DNA of 64,000 bases from Spongilla lacustris (GCA_949361645.1 OX442429.1:4257147-4321146); one strand, 5' to 3'. Positions 23,470 through 35,415 are shown, counted from the first letter of the stretch. A program made the numbers and translations. The notes: a model not told the origin generated them from the sequence alone.

Positions 23470-24152
23470 ATGCTCAACTTGGGAGGGGTGCTCGGTTCGC
23501 CGATTTCGCCTAAATCTCTGTCGATAATAACACGAAATTAACAATGCATTCTATATTGCGTACGTGGTATTGAAAGTGCGCTTACTCTTTGACGTCGGCG
23601 GCTTCCCCATCCACGCCGTTGTCGCGCTCGAGACCGACTAGTAGTAAAAGATGCACATATACTCTTTGCAGCATCGCAACTGAATACCGGCATTATTGTA
23701 ACTGCATGACAGCGCAACGCCTGGGCAAAACTATGCCTGGCTCTACTATCGCAATAGCGTACGCGTGTGGAAATCAAACACTTTTCAAAATTACCTTTGA
23801 TCGGTCGCATCGCTCTGATTCGATCGTTCCATTGCATTTGAAGAGGGGGTAGGAGTTTGACTCCTAAATGTACATGTACATAAAAGGTACATGTTTAATA
23901 CGAATTGAATTTAGACAAACTGCATGCACGTCTTACGATGAATTCGAAGCTCCCATTTGAAGTATTACCGGCTGGCAATTACATGTACGGTAGTTACATG
24001 CAGAGAGTGACAGCAATCTGAATTTATATAGGCCTATGAGCATCCGGAAATTATCGCCGACGTAAGAACTAATTTCTAAAGCGCGCTAGCTAGCTGTGTC
24101 CGTTATGTGTGTGTTCGCTACACTAAATGAAGTTAAACTGCACCTTTGATAG
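23470..24152. promoter_or_regulatory. CpG-rich interval between two divergent gene models
   Basis: Compared with its AT-rich neighbours this stretch has many CpG dinucleotides (TCGGTTCGCCGATTTCGCC, GACGTCGGCGGC, CGTACGCG). It lies between the minus-strand Pro-rich model and the plus-strand small gene, and no ORF in it looks protein-like. It is therefore a candidate bidirectional promoter. No defined factor sites are claimed. Confidence 0.3.
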
Positions 24153-24330
24153 CAATTGAGCAGGCAGAACATGAAAACGAGAGTAAGTTGATTTACATTG
24201 TGTATGCCCATGTATTCTTGGATCATCAATCGGAACGTTAGCCCTCAAGAAAGATCTACTCAAAGAGAAGAGCAGAAACGGAGAGCTGGAGGATAAAATA
24301 GCCCAATTATTGCTCAGTTTAGTTTACTAA
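24153..24330 (+). CDS. Candidate coiled-coil exons
   Basis: Exon 24153-24182 (acceptor TTTGATAG, donor GTAAGT) joins in phase to 24242-24330 (acceptor CGTTAG) across a 59-nt intron. The joined reading is IEQAEHENETLKKDLLKEK then SRNGELEDKIAQLLLSLVY and stop, a highly charged heptad-like helix such as a leucine-zipper tail. Upstream exons are unknown: the frame is closed by a TAA just before the first acceptor. It may be the end of a separate gene or a 5' part of the gene at 24375. Confidence 0.35.
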
Positions 24331-24374
24331 TATTTAATAAATGTATAGGATTTTGTTTCTTGCATAGGCAAAAC

Positions 24375-24950
24375 ATGGAAACAATACACGGTGCAAAGCC
24401 TAAGGAAGCAACAGCTGTTTTGTCGGTAAGTAACAAAAACAGCATTTAATTGGCATACACATGATATCCTGCATGTTGGTCACTAAGACAACTGTACTGG
24501 AATCAACACCTTTACATGTACATGTACATCCAAAGGTCACTGATATAGTTTTGTACCATTATGTACAGTATTCCTATAGTGAGTGTCCCACGCAGGCCAG
24601 ATCGCCAGAAGAGCTCGTCACAGACAGTGATGACGAATGTGACCCAGAGGTGACCAAAGTGGAGGAGATGGATCTGGAAGACGAGGTCATATTAAAAGAT
24701 GAAAACCGAAAGGTGGTACACATGACTACAAAGTAAGGTGCATTTCTTGAGTTACATGTACATTGTATACACTTATTCCATGCAGTGGTTTGCATGTGGA
24801 GTTGGTGGTATCCATAAGGATACAAGGGAACATATAAGAAGCACGTGCAGGCATAAACATCTTCATCTACCACCAGACAGTGACCCTCGCATTTGGGACA
24901 TAAGTTTCCCTGACACACAGGAATGTGAACGGATTATGGCACCAAAGTGA
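24375..24950 (+). CDS. Candidate small acidic protein, three exons (110 aa)
   Basis: Exons 24375-24425, 24596-24712 and 24786-24950; introns 170 and 73 nt with GTAAGT/CACGCAG and GTGGTA/CATGCAG sites, all in phase 0. The middle exon is acidic (SPEELVTDSDDECDPEVT, VEEMDLEDEVILKDE). The last exon reads WFACGVGGIHKDTREHIRS then TCRHKHLHLPPDSDPRIWD and ends in TGA; its Cys/His residues (C-G-V...C-R-H-K-H) could bind metal, but no family is recognised. If the second donor is not used, the middle exon would end at TAA (24733) instead. It lies in the loop of element 1 and is a candidate for transposon-carried cargo. Confidence 0.45.
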
Positions 24951-25506
24951 ATTATTATAATAAACCATTCAGATTTAAAGTAATGATCTTCAGATATACA
25001 TATATACAGTGAAGATGGATGCATAGTGAAGACAGTACTCTTGAAATGACTGTACATGTAATACAAAAAAATCACAAAAACACTAAGTTACATTAGCTAA
25101 AGTCATTGCAGCCTTACCTACTACCTTAGATCATTACATTGAGCATCAGATACATTCTATCTACACACATGTACATTGTACTATCCCTCTTTAAATATGC
25201 GTTCAACAATAGTCTAGCCATGAGTAGTAAAAATGAATTTCATGCAACAAAAACAACCTAAGGAAAATGTAAACTCCTTTGATGCTGGTGCAATACAACC
25301 ACAGGGTAAGTGACTGGGTGTAGCTCATCAAGATATGCAGTGCTTAATTAGCTTATCAAAGTAAACAAATGTGAACCAAGGAATCCTTATTACTCTTAGG
25401 CCATGTTAAACACATGGGAGGATAGAAAACAAAACCTTATACCTCTGCACCATTATGAGACATATATGTACATGTAGCATGGACAAATCAATTGTCGTCA
25501 ACCAAC
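24951..25506. other. Loop sequence of element 1, no gene seen
   Basis: AT-rich non-coding DNA with TACATGTA words; nothing assignable up to the start of the inverted arm at about 25507. Confidence 0.4.
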
Positions 25507-25740
25507 TGAACCAAGGTAGTGCAGAACAAAGGTGACATCATTTGTAATAGTACATGTAAATTCCACACACATGTGGAAGTTCTTAAAAGAACCTTTTAAG
25601 TTCATTTGCAGATGAATACACATGTACAAGTACAAATGAAGAACAACTTTAACCAGCAGATAATAATACATGTAATGGTGACACTGACAGAGGAGTGGAG
25701 TGGACAAGAGGGAGGACTGGAGTGACATATACCAGTGTTA

Positions 25741-28700
25741 CTGTTCACACTGTGCACTAAGTCTGTTGTGGTACATGTAACATGTCGTCACTTCAAACTA
25801 GTGACACAGGTACATGTACATGCACATGTACACTTGTACACTGGGTACATGTCACCACAACAGACTCTGTGCACGGTGTGAATAGTGACACTGGTACACA
25901 GGGTACATGTCACCACAACAGACTCTGTGCACGGTGTAAATAGTGACACTGGTACACTGGGTACATGTCACCACAACAGACTCTGTGCACGGTGTGAATA
26001 GTGACACTGGTACACTGGGTACATGTCACCACAACAGACTCTGTGCACGGTGTGAATAGTGACACTGGTACACTGGGTACATGTCACCACAACAGACTCT
26101 GTGCACGGTGTAAATAGTGACACTGGTACACTGGGTACATGTCACCACAACAGACTCTGTGCACGGTGTGAATAGTGACACTGGTACACTGGTACACTGG
26201 GTACATGTCACCACAACAGACTCTGTGCACAGTGTAAATAGTGACACTGGTACACAGGGTACATGTCACCACAACAGACTCTGTGCACGGTGTAAATAGT
26301 GACACTGGTACACTGGGTACATGTCACCACAACAGACTCGGTGCACGGTGTGAATAGTGACACTGGTACACAGGGTACATGTCACCACAACAGACTCTGT
26401 GCACGGTGTAAATAGTGACACTGGTACACTGGGTACATGTCACCACAACAGACTCTGTGCACGGTGTGAATAGTGACACTGGTACACTGGGTACATGTCA
26501 CCACAACAGACTCTGTGCACGGTGTAAATAGTGACACTGGTACACTAGTACACTGGGAACATGTCACCACAACAGACTCTGTGCACGGTGTGAATAGTGA
26601 CACTGGTACACTGGTACACTGGGTACATGTCACCACAACAGACTCTGTGCACAGTGTAAATAGTGACACTGGTACACAGGGTACATGTCACCACAACAGA
26701 CTCTGTGCACGGTGTAAATAGTGACACTGGTACACTGGGTACATGTCACCACAACAGACTCTGTGCACGGTGTGAATAGTGACACTGGTACACTGGGTAC
26801 ATGTCACCACAACAGACTCTGTGCACGGTGTGAATAGTGACACTGGTACACTGGGTACATGTCACCACAACAGACTCTGTGACCAGTGTAAATAGTGACA
26901 CTGGTACACTGGGTACATGACACCACAACAGACTCTATGCACGGTGTAAATAGCGACACTGGTACACTGGGTACATGTCACCACAACAGACTCTGTGCAC
27001 GGTGTAAATAGTGACACTGGTACACTCGGTACATGTCACCACAACAGACTCTGTGCACGGTGTGAATAGTGACACTGGTACACTGGGTACATGTCACCAC
27101 AACAGATACACTGGTACACTGGGTACATGTCACCACAACAGACTCTGTGCACGGTGTGAATAGTGACACTGGTACACTGGGTACATGTCACCACAACAGA
27201 CTCTGTGCACGGTGTAAATAGTGACACTGGTACACTGGGTACATGTCACCACAACAGACTCTGTGCACGGTGTGAATAGTGACACTGGTACACTGGGTAC
27301 ATGTCACCACAACAGACTCTGTGCACGGTGTAAATAGTGACACTGGTACACTGGTACACTGGGTACATGTCACCACAACAGACTCTGTGCACGGTGTGAA
27401 TAGTGACACTGGTACACTGGTACACTGGGTACATGTCACCACAACAGACTCTGTGCACAGTGTAAATAGTGACACTGGTACACTGGTACACTGGGTACAT
27501 GTCACCACAACAGACTCTATGCACGGTGTAAATAGTGACACTGGTACACTGGGTACATGTCACCACAACAGACTCTGTGCACGGTGTAAATAGTGACACT
27601 GGTACACTGGTACACTGGGTACATGTCACCACAACAGACTCTGTGCACGGTGTAAATAGTGACACTGGTACACTGGTACACTGGGTAAATGTCACCACAA
27701 CAGACTCTATGCACGGTGTAAATAGTGACACTGGTACACTGGGTACATGTCACCACAACAGACTCTGTGCACGGTGTAAATAGTGACACTAGTACACTGG
27801 TACACTGGGTACATGTCACCACAACAGACTCTGTGCACAGTGTAAATAGTGACACTAGTACACTGGTACACTGGGTACATGTCACCACAACAGACTCTGT
27901 GCACGGTGTAAATAGTGTAACTAGTACACTGGTACACTGGGTACATGTCACCACAACAGACTCTGTGCACGGTGTAAATAGTGACACTAGTACACTGGTA
28001 CACTGGGTACATGTCACCACAACAGACTCTGTGCACAGTGTAAATAGTGACACTGGTACACTGGTACACTGGGTACATGTCACCACAACAGACTCTGTGC
28101 ACAGTGTAAATAGTGACACTGGTACACTGGTACACTGGGTACATGTCACCACAACAGACTCTGTGCACAGTGTAAATAGTGACACTGGTACACTGGGTAC
28201 ATGTCACCACAACAGACTCTGTGCACGGTGTAAATAGTGACACTGGTACACTGGGTACATGTCACCACAACAGACTCTGTGCACGGTGTGAATAGTGACA
28301 CTGGTACACTGGGTACATGTCACCACAACAGACTCTGTGCACGGTGTAAATAGTGACACTGGTACACTGGTACACTGGGTACATGTCACCACAACAGACT
28401 CTGTGCACGGTGTGAATAGTGACACTGGTACACTGGTACACTGGGTACATGTCACCACAACAGACTCTGTGCACAGTGTAAATAGTGACACTGGTACACT
28501 GGTACACTGGGTACATGTCACCACAACAGACTCTATGCACGGTGTAAATAGTGACACTGGTACACTGGGTACATGTCACCACAACAGACTCTGTGCACGG
28601 TGTAAATAGTGACACTGGTACACTGGTACACTGGGTACATGTCACCACAACAGACTCTGTGCACGGTGTAAATAGTGACACTGGTACACTGGTACACTGG

Positions 28701-31235
28701 GTAAATGTCACCACAACAGACTCTATGCACGGTGTAAATAGTGACACTGGTACACTGGGTACATGTCACCACAACAGACTCTGTGCACGGTGTAAATAGT
28801 GACACTAGTACACTGGTACACTGGGTACATGTCACCACAACAGACTCTGTGCACAGTGTAAATAGTGACACTAGTACACTGGTACACTGGGTACATGTCA
28901 CCACAACAGACTCTGTGCACGGTGTAAATAGTGTAACTAGTACACTGGTACACTGGGTACATGTCACCACAACAGACTCTGTGCACGGTGTAAATAGTGA
29001 CACTAGTACACTGGTACACTGGGTACATGTCACCACAACAGACTCTGTGCACAGTGTAAATAGTGACACTGGTACACTGGTACACTGGGTACATGTCACC
29101 ACAACAGACTCTGTGCACAGTGTAAATAGTGACACTGGTACACTGGTACACTGGGTACATGTCACCACAACAGACTCTGTGCACAGTGTAAATAGTGACA
29201 CTGGTACACTGGGTACATGTCACCACAACAGACTCTGTGCACAGTGTAAATAGTGACACTGGTACACTGGTACATATCACCACAACAGACTCTATGCACG
29301 GTGTAAATAGTGACACTAGTACACAGGTACACTGGGTACATATCACCACAACAGACTCTGTGCACGGTGTAAATAGTGACACTGGTACACTGGGTACATG
29401 TCACCACAACAGACTCTGTGACCAGTGTAAATAGTGACACTGGTACACTGGGTACATGACACCACAACAGACTCTATGCACGGTGTAAATAGTGACACTG
29501 GTACACTGGGTACATGTCACCACAACAGACTCTGTGCACGGTGTAAATAGTGACACTGGTACACTGGGTACATGTCACCACAACAGACTCTGGGCACGGT
29601 GTAAATAGTGACACTGGTACACTGGGTACATGTCACCACAACAGACTCTGTGACCAGTGTAAATAGTGACACTGGTACACTGGGTACATGACACCACAAC
29701 ACACTCTATGCACGGTGTAAATAGTGACACTGGTACACTGGGTACATGTCACCACAACAGACTCTGTGCACGGTGTGAATAGTGACACTGGTACACTGGT
29801 ACACTGGGTACATGTCACCACAACAGACTCTGTGCACGGTGTAAATAGTGACACTGGTACACTGGGTACATGTCACCACAACAGACTCTGTGACCAGTGT
29901 AAATAGTGACACTGGTACACTGGGTACATGACACCACAACAGACTCTATGCACGGTGTAAATAGTGACACTGGTACACTGGGTACATGTCACCACAACAG
30001 ACTCTGTGCACGGTGTAAATAGTGACACTGGTACACTGGGTACATGTCACCACAACAGACTCTGGGCACGGTGTAAATAGTGACACTGGTACACTGGGTA
30101 CATGTCACCACAACAGACTCTGTGACCAGTGTAAATAGTGACACTGGTACACTGGGTACATGACACCACAACACACTCTATGCACGGTGTAAATAGTGAC
30201 ACTGGTACACTGGGTACATGTCACCACAACAGACTCTGTGCACGGTGTGAATAGTGACACTGGTACACTGGTACACTGGGTACATGTCACCACAACAGAC
30301 CCTATGCACGGTGTAAATAGTGACACTGGTACATTGGTACATGTCACCACAACAGACTCTGTGCACAGTGTAAATAGTGACACTAGTACACAGGTACACT
30401 GGGTACATGTCACCACAACAGACTCTGTGCACAGTGTAAATAGTGACACTGGTACACAGGTACATGTCACCACAACAGACTCTGTGCACGGTGTAAATAG
30501 TGACACTGGTACACTGGGTACATGTACATGTCACCACAACAGACTCTGTGCACAGTGTAAATAGTGACACTGGTACACTGGTACACTGGGTACATGTCAC
30601 TACAACAGACTCTGTGCACGGTGTAAATAGTGACACTGGTACACTGGGTACATGTACATGTCACCACAACAGACTCTGTGCACAGTGTAAATAGTGACAC
30701 TGGTACACTGGTACACTGGGTACATGTCACTACAACAGACTCTGTGCACGGTGTAAATAGTGACACTGGTACACTGGGTACATGTACATGTCACCACAAC
30801 AGACTCTGTGCACAGTGTAAATAGTGACACTGGTACACTGGTACACTGGGTACATGTCACTACAACAGACTCTGTGCACGGTGTAAATAGTGACACTGGT
30901 ACACTGGGTACATGTACATGTCACCACAACAGACTCTGTGCACAGTGTAAATAGTGACACTGGTACACTGGGTACATGTACATGTCACCACAACAGACTC
31001 TGTGCACGGTGTAAATAGCGACACTGGTACACTGGGTACATGTACATGTCACCACAACAGACTCTGTGCACAGTGTAAATAGTGACACTGGTACACTGGG
31101 TACATGTACATGTCACCACAACAGACTCTGTGCACGGTGTAAATAGCGACACTGGTACACTGGGTACATGTCACCACAACAGACTCTGTGCACGGTGTAA
31201 ATAGTGACACTGGTACACTGGTACACTGGTACAGA
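25741..31235 (-). repeat. 58-bp satellite (type D), right arm of element 1, inverted
   Basis: The same unit as at 15829-21980 but on the opposite strand, about 90 copies. It has its own higher-order structure: a block of 1016 bp is duplicated (27188 onward recurs at 28204 onward), one of 472 bp (29517 and 29989) and a run of 130-bp repeats (30467, 30597, 30727). These differ from the 1950-bp pattern of the left arm, so the two arrays evolved separately after they arose. A 66-bp variant (CTGGTACACTGGTACACTGG) is common in 27340-29160. Confidence 0.97.
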
Positions 31236-31337
31236 TGTGTGTGGTGACACGAATTTTTGTACACGAGGTTGACATAACAGACTTAGATACAAAGTGCACC
31301 TTACCATGACATGGATCCAGGATCTTCAGTTTGCTAG

Positions 31338-32320
31338 TCATGTACATGTACCAATGTACTGTTTCTTAATGTAAGCGGTGTGAGTCAAGCTACACTTGGA
31401 ATACGAAAAGTTTCTATCAATTTCTGACTTTGGCCTGTGGGTACGCTTAGGTGGACCCTGGCTACTTTGTTCATCACAGGAAATGTCCACCATCTCTGTG
31501 GCTTTACTTTGTTCATCCCCCTACATAGCAGGCTGCTTGGCTGTGTTCTTTTTGTGCCGGGACAGGGCCGAGCTACTGGCATACTTCTTGTCACAATCTG
31601 TGCACAGGTAGGCAAAGATCAGTTCAGACCTGGGTTGCGTTTTCTCCTGCCAGACACAATGCCTTTATCTTCATCATTTATTGCACTGTTTGTATTATTG
31701 GAAACATGGTCTTCCACAGTAGGTGGGTCAGGAATGGCATTAGAAGGACCTGGTTGGTCACTGTCTGGAACTCCAGGTGTTTCGGAAGAGTTGATAGCAG
31801 TGCCTGGTGTAGGCTTTGGACATACCCTTCCCTCTTCCTTGGGTCACGAATGTATTCCCTCACCTTCTCATACAGGTACAGTGACCGCATCAGGGACAAT
31901 CCATTGGGGCTAATAACAGGTGGCATCACTTGGCTCTGATAAGCCTCCTGTATGTCCTTTATGGCCACTCCAGCCCTCAGCATGGTTACCTCGGTGGGGT
32001 TTGTGTCCGATGGCAAGGTCTTCATTTTCATGACACCAGGGTGTTCTCGGTCAAACTCAAATGTGTGGTAGCAACTAAAGCCAACCAGAGGCCCAAACCA
32101 CTGGCCCAAAAAGGTGTTTCAATCATGGTACTGCCAGTCCTGGTACAGCTGTGGCACACAAGTGACGTCCTGGCCACACTGCCATCGAAATCATAACTTC
32201 CATCGATCGGCATTGGTGCCACCGTCATCACCACCGTTCTCTATCCACGTCCAAATTTTCGTACCATTCAAACTCGTCCGCTGAATGATACACGACGAGC
32301 TCGTCGTCAGACTTCGCCAT
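31338..32320 (-). pseudogene. Transposase copy of element 1 right arm, core deleted
   Basis: The copy starts with the same ATGGCGAAGTCTGACGACGA as the intact gene and keeps the C-terminal part (GQWFGPLVGFSCYHTFEF to the finger region). A deletion corresponding to about 1672 bp of the intact gene (13159-14831) joins the acidic tail directly to the CGQDVT block, and removes all three candidate catalytic aspartates. GGCA is present at both breakpoints (microhomology). A further TGA follows the QYHD block, and the zinc-finger region is frameshifted. Confidence 0.85.
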
Positions 32321-32913
32321 ATCGTTTATCTACACAGAAGATAACGAATAACAACTGTCTATCATAGGCAACATTGTATAAAAACATTCTGATTTCAATA
32401 CTCACCGTCTTTTATCGATAAATAAATCGTATCCTGCTTTGTAGGTGTGGCTAGGTTAATAAAGTCCCAACCCACAGGAAATAGTTGAATATTCATGTCT
32501 TCGGTGAATGGAAGCGGTTCATGCACATGCAACGGCGCGATTCGAGCGGGAAACTTGTACCAACTTTGCGCCGCTGTATCTCCAAAACGGATGACATAAA
32601 AATTAACGAACAGAACAAATCGATAGGTATAGGACCCCTCTACCTATAAACCGAATTCGAGGCTATTTGATTACTCCTACCTAAAGTTATGGCGAATTTG
32701 AACCCGATGGGGTATCGAACGTTGCAATACTGGCACGGAGCAAGTGCAAGACTCCAAAATATATTTTGCCATAGGGAAATGGTGTAGTATGAAGTGTTGA
32801 AAATTGGAAGTTGATAGCGTTAACCGTTCGGAAGATATAGCAATTCAGAAGAGAAGCATTTTTATAACATTTTATATATATATACGAAGGGCCATTTTGT
32901 CGGAAACTGTCCC
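32321..32913 (-). promoter_or_regulatory. Right terminal/subterminal region of element 1
   Basis: Inverse complement of 12426-13020 with few changes, including the 5'UTR intron sites and the terminal GGGACAGTTTCCGACAAAAT. The match of this subtype at both ends, against TTCACGAC in elements 2 and 3, is the main evidence that 12426 and 32913 are two ends of one unit. Confidence 0.8.
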
Positions 32914-32927
32914 ATATATATATATAT
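32914..32927. repeat. (AT)7 junction between elements 1 and 2
   Basis: Fourteen bases of perfect AT alternate between ...CTGTCCC (element 1) and GGGACAG... (element 2). Nothing else separates the two elements. Confidence 0.95.
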
Positions 32928-33071
32928 GGGACAGTTCACGACAAAATGAGCCTTCGTATATATATATAAAATGTTATAAAATTCCCTTATGTTTGAATCG
33001 CTATAACTTCTGAACGGTAAAAGCTATCGACTTCCTATTTTCAACACTTCATACCACACCACTTCTCTATT

Positions 33072-33347
33072 TTAGAATCCATTTTGGAGTCTTGCACTTG
33101 CTCCGTGCCAGTATTGCAATGTTCGATACCCCACCGGGTTCACACCCGCCATAACTTTAGGTAGGAGTAATGAAATCGCTTCAAAATCGGTTTGTAGGTA
33201 GAGAGGTCCTATACCTATCGATTTGTTCTGTTCGTTAATTTTTATGTCATCCGTTACGGAGATACAGCGGCGCAAAGTTGGTACACGTTTCCCGCTCGAA
33301 TCGCGCCGTTGGACGTGCGAGGCCCGCTTCCATTCATCAAAGCACAT
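33072..33347 (-). other. Antisense ORF in the subterminal region (91 codons)
   Basis: A continuous minus-strand ORF (reading RRCISVTDDIKINEQNKSIG and KVMAGVNPVGYRTLQYWHG) opposite the 5'UTR. The same ORF is open in the other three arms of elements 2 and 3 (44150-44425, 44730-45014, 58063-58347), but in element 1 it has a stop. The copies are nearly identical in sequence, so openness alone is weak evidence for coding. Confidence 0.2.
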
Positions 33348-33491
33348 GAATATGCAACTACTTCCTGTGGGCCGAGACTTTGATAACTTATAGCCACACC
33401 CATACTGCGCTAGCTAGATCTGATGGGTAAGTATTTAATGTATCGTCCCTGTCACAGTTGTTATTCGTTATCTCCTATGTAGATAACGGAT

Positions 33492-34878
33492 ATGGCGACG
33501 TCCACTGAAGACAACACACTCGCAAGAGTTTCAATCGGCGGACGAGTTTGAGCGATACGGATACGACGATCGATATTCAAGATACATTCGACGAGGTGGG
33601 GAGATTGAGAACGGTAGTGACGGCGGTTATACTACTGACGATGGTGGTTGTAGGGAGTAAGCAGCCCCTAAATGACTAAGAGCCAGCAGCCCTAGTCTCG
33701 TACCCAGACCCTGATTCCCACAGCTGCGGATGGACACCAGCCCCACCCCCACATATGCCTCGCTACATTGCAAGTCCAGACAGCAGCCCCGCATAACCAA
33801 CAGCAGACGCCACCAACCCGCACTACCTATGGAACCACCTGCCCATATCAGACCCTTATACACACGAGCCACAAACTAACCAATGGGGTCAGCCTCCACA
33901 ATAGTATACCAGTGGAGACACTGCTATCCCTCTTGCTGCAAATGGAGTTGGCAGCCCCCACAATTTCAATCAAGGGAAGCCACACATCCCAATAAATGGA
34001 CTTACAGCAGAACCTAGCTGACTGTGTCCGGCAGTGTGGCCAGGATGTCACTTGTGTGTCACAGCTGTACCAGGACTGGAATGCCTTCTTGGGCCAGTGG
34101 TTTGGTCCTCTGGTTGGCCTAGGACACTACCGCACATTTGAGTTTGATCAAGACCACCCTGGTGTCGTGAGGATGGAGACCTTGCCATGGGACACAAACC
34201 CCACCGAGGTAACCATGCTGAGGGCTGGAGTGGCCATAAAGGACATTAGGCTTATCAGAGCCAAGTGATGCCACCTGTTATTACCCCCAAGTGGATTGTC
34301 CCTGACGCGGTCACTGTACCTGTACGAGAAGGTGAGGGAATACGTTCGTGACCCCAAGAAAAGGGACAAGGTGTGTCCAAAGCCTTCACAAAGCTCAGAG
34401 GCCAACTCTTCCTACACATGCGGTAATGCTTCATCCCATGCAGTAGCAGAAAATGACAAACCAAGACCTTCCTCACTTACCTACTGTTGAGGGTCATAAG
34501 TACATGTATGCAGATGACACTCACAGTGAATTGCAAGGTGAAGGCAATAGCTGTGTTTCTGGCAGGAGGAATTTGCAGACCCAGGTCTGAACTAATCCTT
34601 GCCTACCAATGCACTGTACATGTATGTGGCAAGAAGTATGCCAGTAGCCAGGCCCCCTGTCCCTGCACAAAAAGAACACTCACAAGCAGCCTGCTGTTCC
34701 AGGTGACGAACACGGATTCCAGTGTCGACAAAGGAAGCCAGGGTCCACCCAAGCGCAGGCCGCGAGGCGTACGCTAAAATCTGAAATTGACAGGCCATTT
34801 TCCTGTTCGGTGTGTGGCAAGACGTACGGCACCCCAGCCGCACTGTATACTTACAACAAGACCAACAATGGTTCATGA
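33492..34878 (+). pseudogene. Transposase pseudogene, left arm of element 2
   Basis: Homologous to the 891-aa gene at both ends only. The acidic N-terminal part is frameshifted, and the central region is replaced by about 360 bp of unrelated filler (33650-34011). From CTAGCTGACTGTGTCC onward the C-terminal half is recognisable (NLADCVRQCGQDVTCVS, EKVREYVRDPKKRDKVCPK, SVCGKTYGTPAALY) but frameshifted several times. D448, D535 and D577 are all missing. Confidence 0.88.
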
Positions 34879-34924
34879 CAAATGAACCATATTGTGAGAT
34901 GCATGCTTTTTGTATAGTTTAAGG

Positions 34925-35415
34925 TCACCTCTGCAGTGTACACCATACATCTGTGTTGTTAAGGGGTTAACTCTGTATACCATACATCTGTGTCATCAAG
35001 GGGTTACTTTTACACCATACATCTGTGTCGTTAAGGGGATACCTCTGTACACCTTATGTATGTGTTGTTAAGGGGTCACCTGTACACCATACACCTGTGT
35101 CGTTAAGTCCGGTTACCTCTGTACACTTTGTGTATGTGTTGTTAAGGTATCACCTGTACACCATACATCTGTGTCATCGAGGGGTTACCTGTACACCATA
35201 CATCTGTGTCGTACCTCTGTATACCTTATTTATGTGTTGTTAAGGGGTCACCTGTACACTGTACATCTGTGTCGTTAAGGGGATACCTCTGTACACCTTT
35301 TGTATGTGTTGCTAAGGGGTCACCTGTACACCATACATCTGTGTCGTTAAGGGGTTACCTCTGTACATCTTATGTATGTGTCATTAAGGGGTACACCATA
35401 CATCTGTGTCGTTAA
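34925..35415 (+). repeat. Satellite A, element 2 left arm
   Basis: Imperfect 35-37 bp units of the type TGTGTCGTTAAGGGGTTACC plus TCTGTACACCATACATC, alternating with a CATCAAG and a TTGTTAAG variant and with CACCTTATGTATG. About 14 units. Confidence 0.93.

Larger units (their letters stand above)
12426..32913. mobile_element. Element 1: 20.5-kb foldback-like transposon with intact transposase
   Basis: The element begins GGGACAGTTTCCGACAAAAT and ends with the exact inverse complement of that 20-mer. Left arm: subterminal region, transposase gene (13021-15696), 58-bp satellite (15829-21980). Right arm, inverted: satellite (25741-31235), deleted gene copy (31338-32320), subterminal region. Homology between the arms continues inside the satellites: 22028-22115 and 25507-25600 share a block around ACAAATGATGTCACCTTT. 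The 3.4-kb loop (22116-25506) is single copy and carries two small gene models. The closest known architecture is the Foldback group (long inverted repeats made of tandem repeats); here the gene itself lies inside the inverted repeat. An alternative is two independent insertions in opposite orientation around host DNA, but then the missing inner termini would need explaining. Confidence 0.75.

Noticed and set aside
23538..23837. 99-codon minus-strand ORF in the CpG-rich interval
   Set aside because: Arg/Ser/Cys-biased composition as expected from CpG-rich non-coding DNA; no splice link to the neighbouring model.
16000..31200. Dozens of 60-222 codon ORFs in the satellite
   Set aside because: They follow from unit length and the absence of stops in the unit, appear on both strands and start at every unit. 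No independent coding evidence.
15829..31235. CRISPR-like array of regularly spaced repeats
   Set aside because: The units are adjacent copies of one 58-bp sequence with no unique spacers, and the genome is eukaryotic. It is a satellite.
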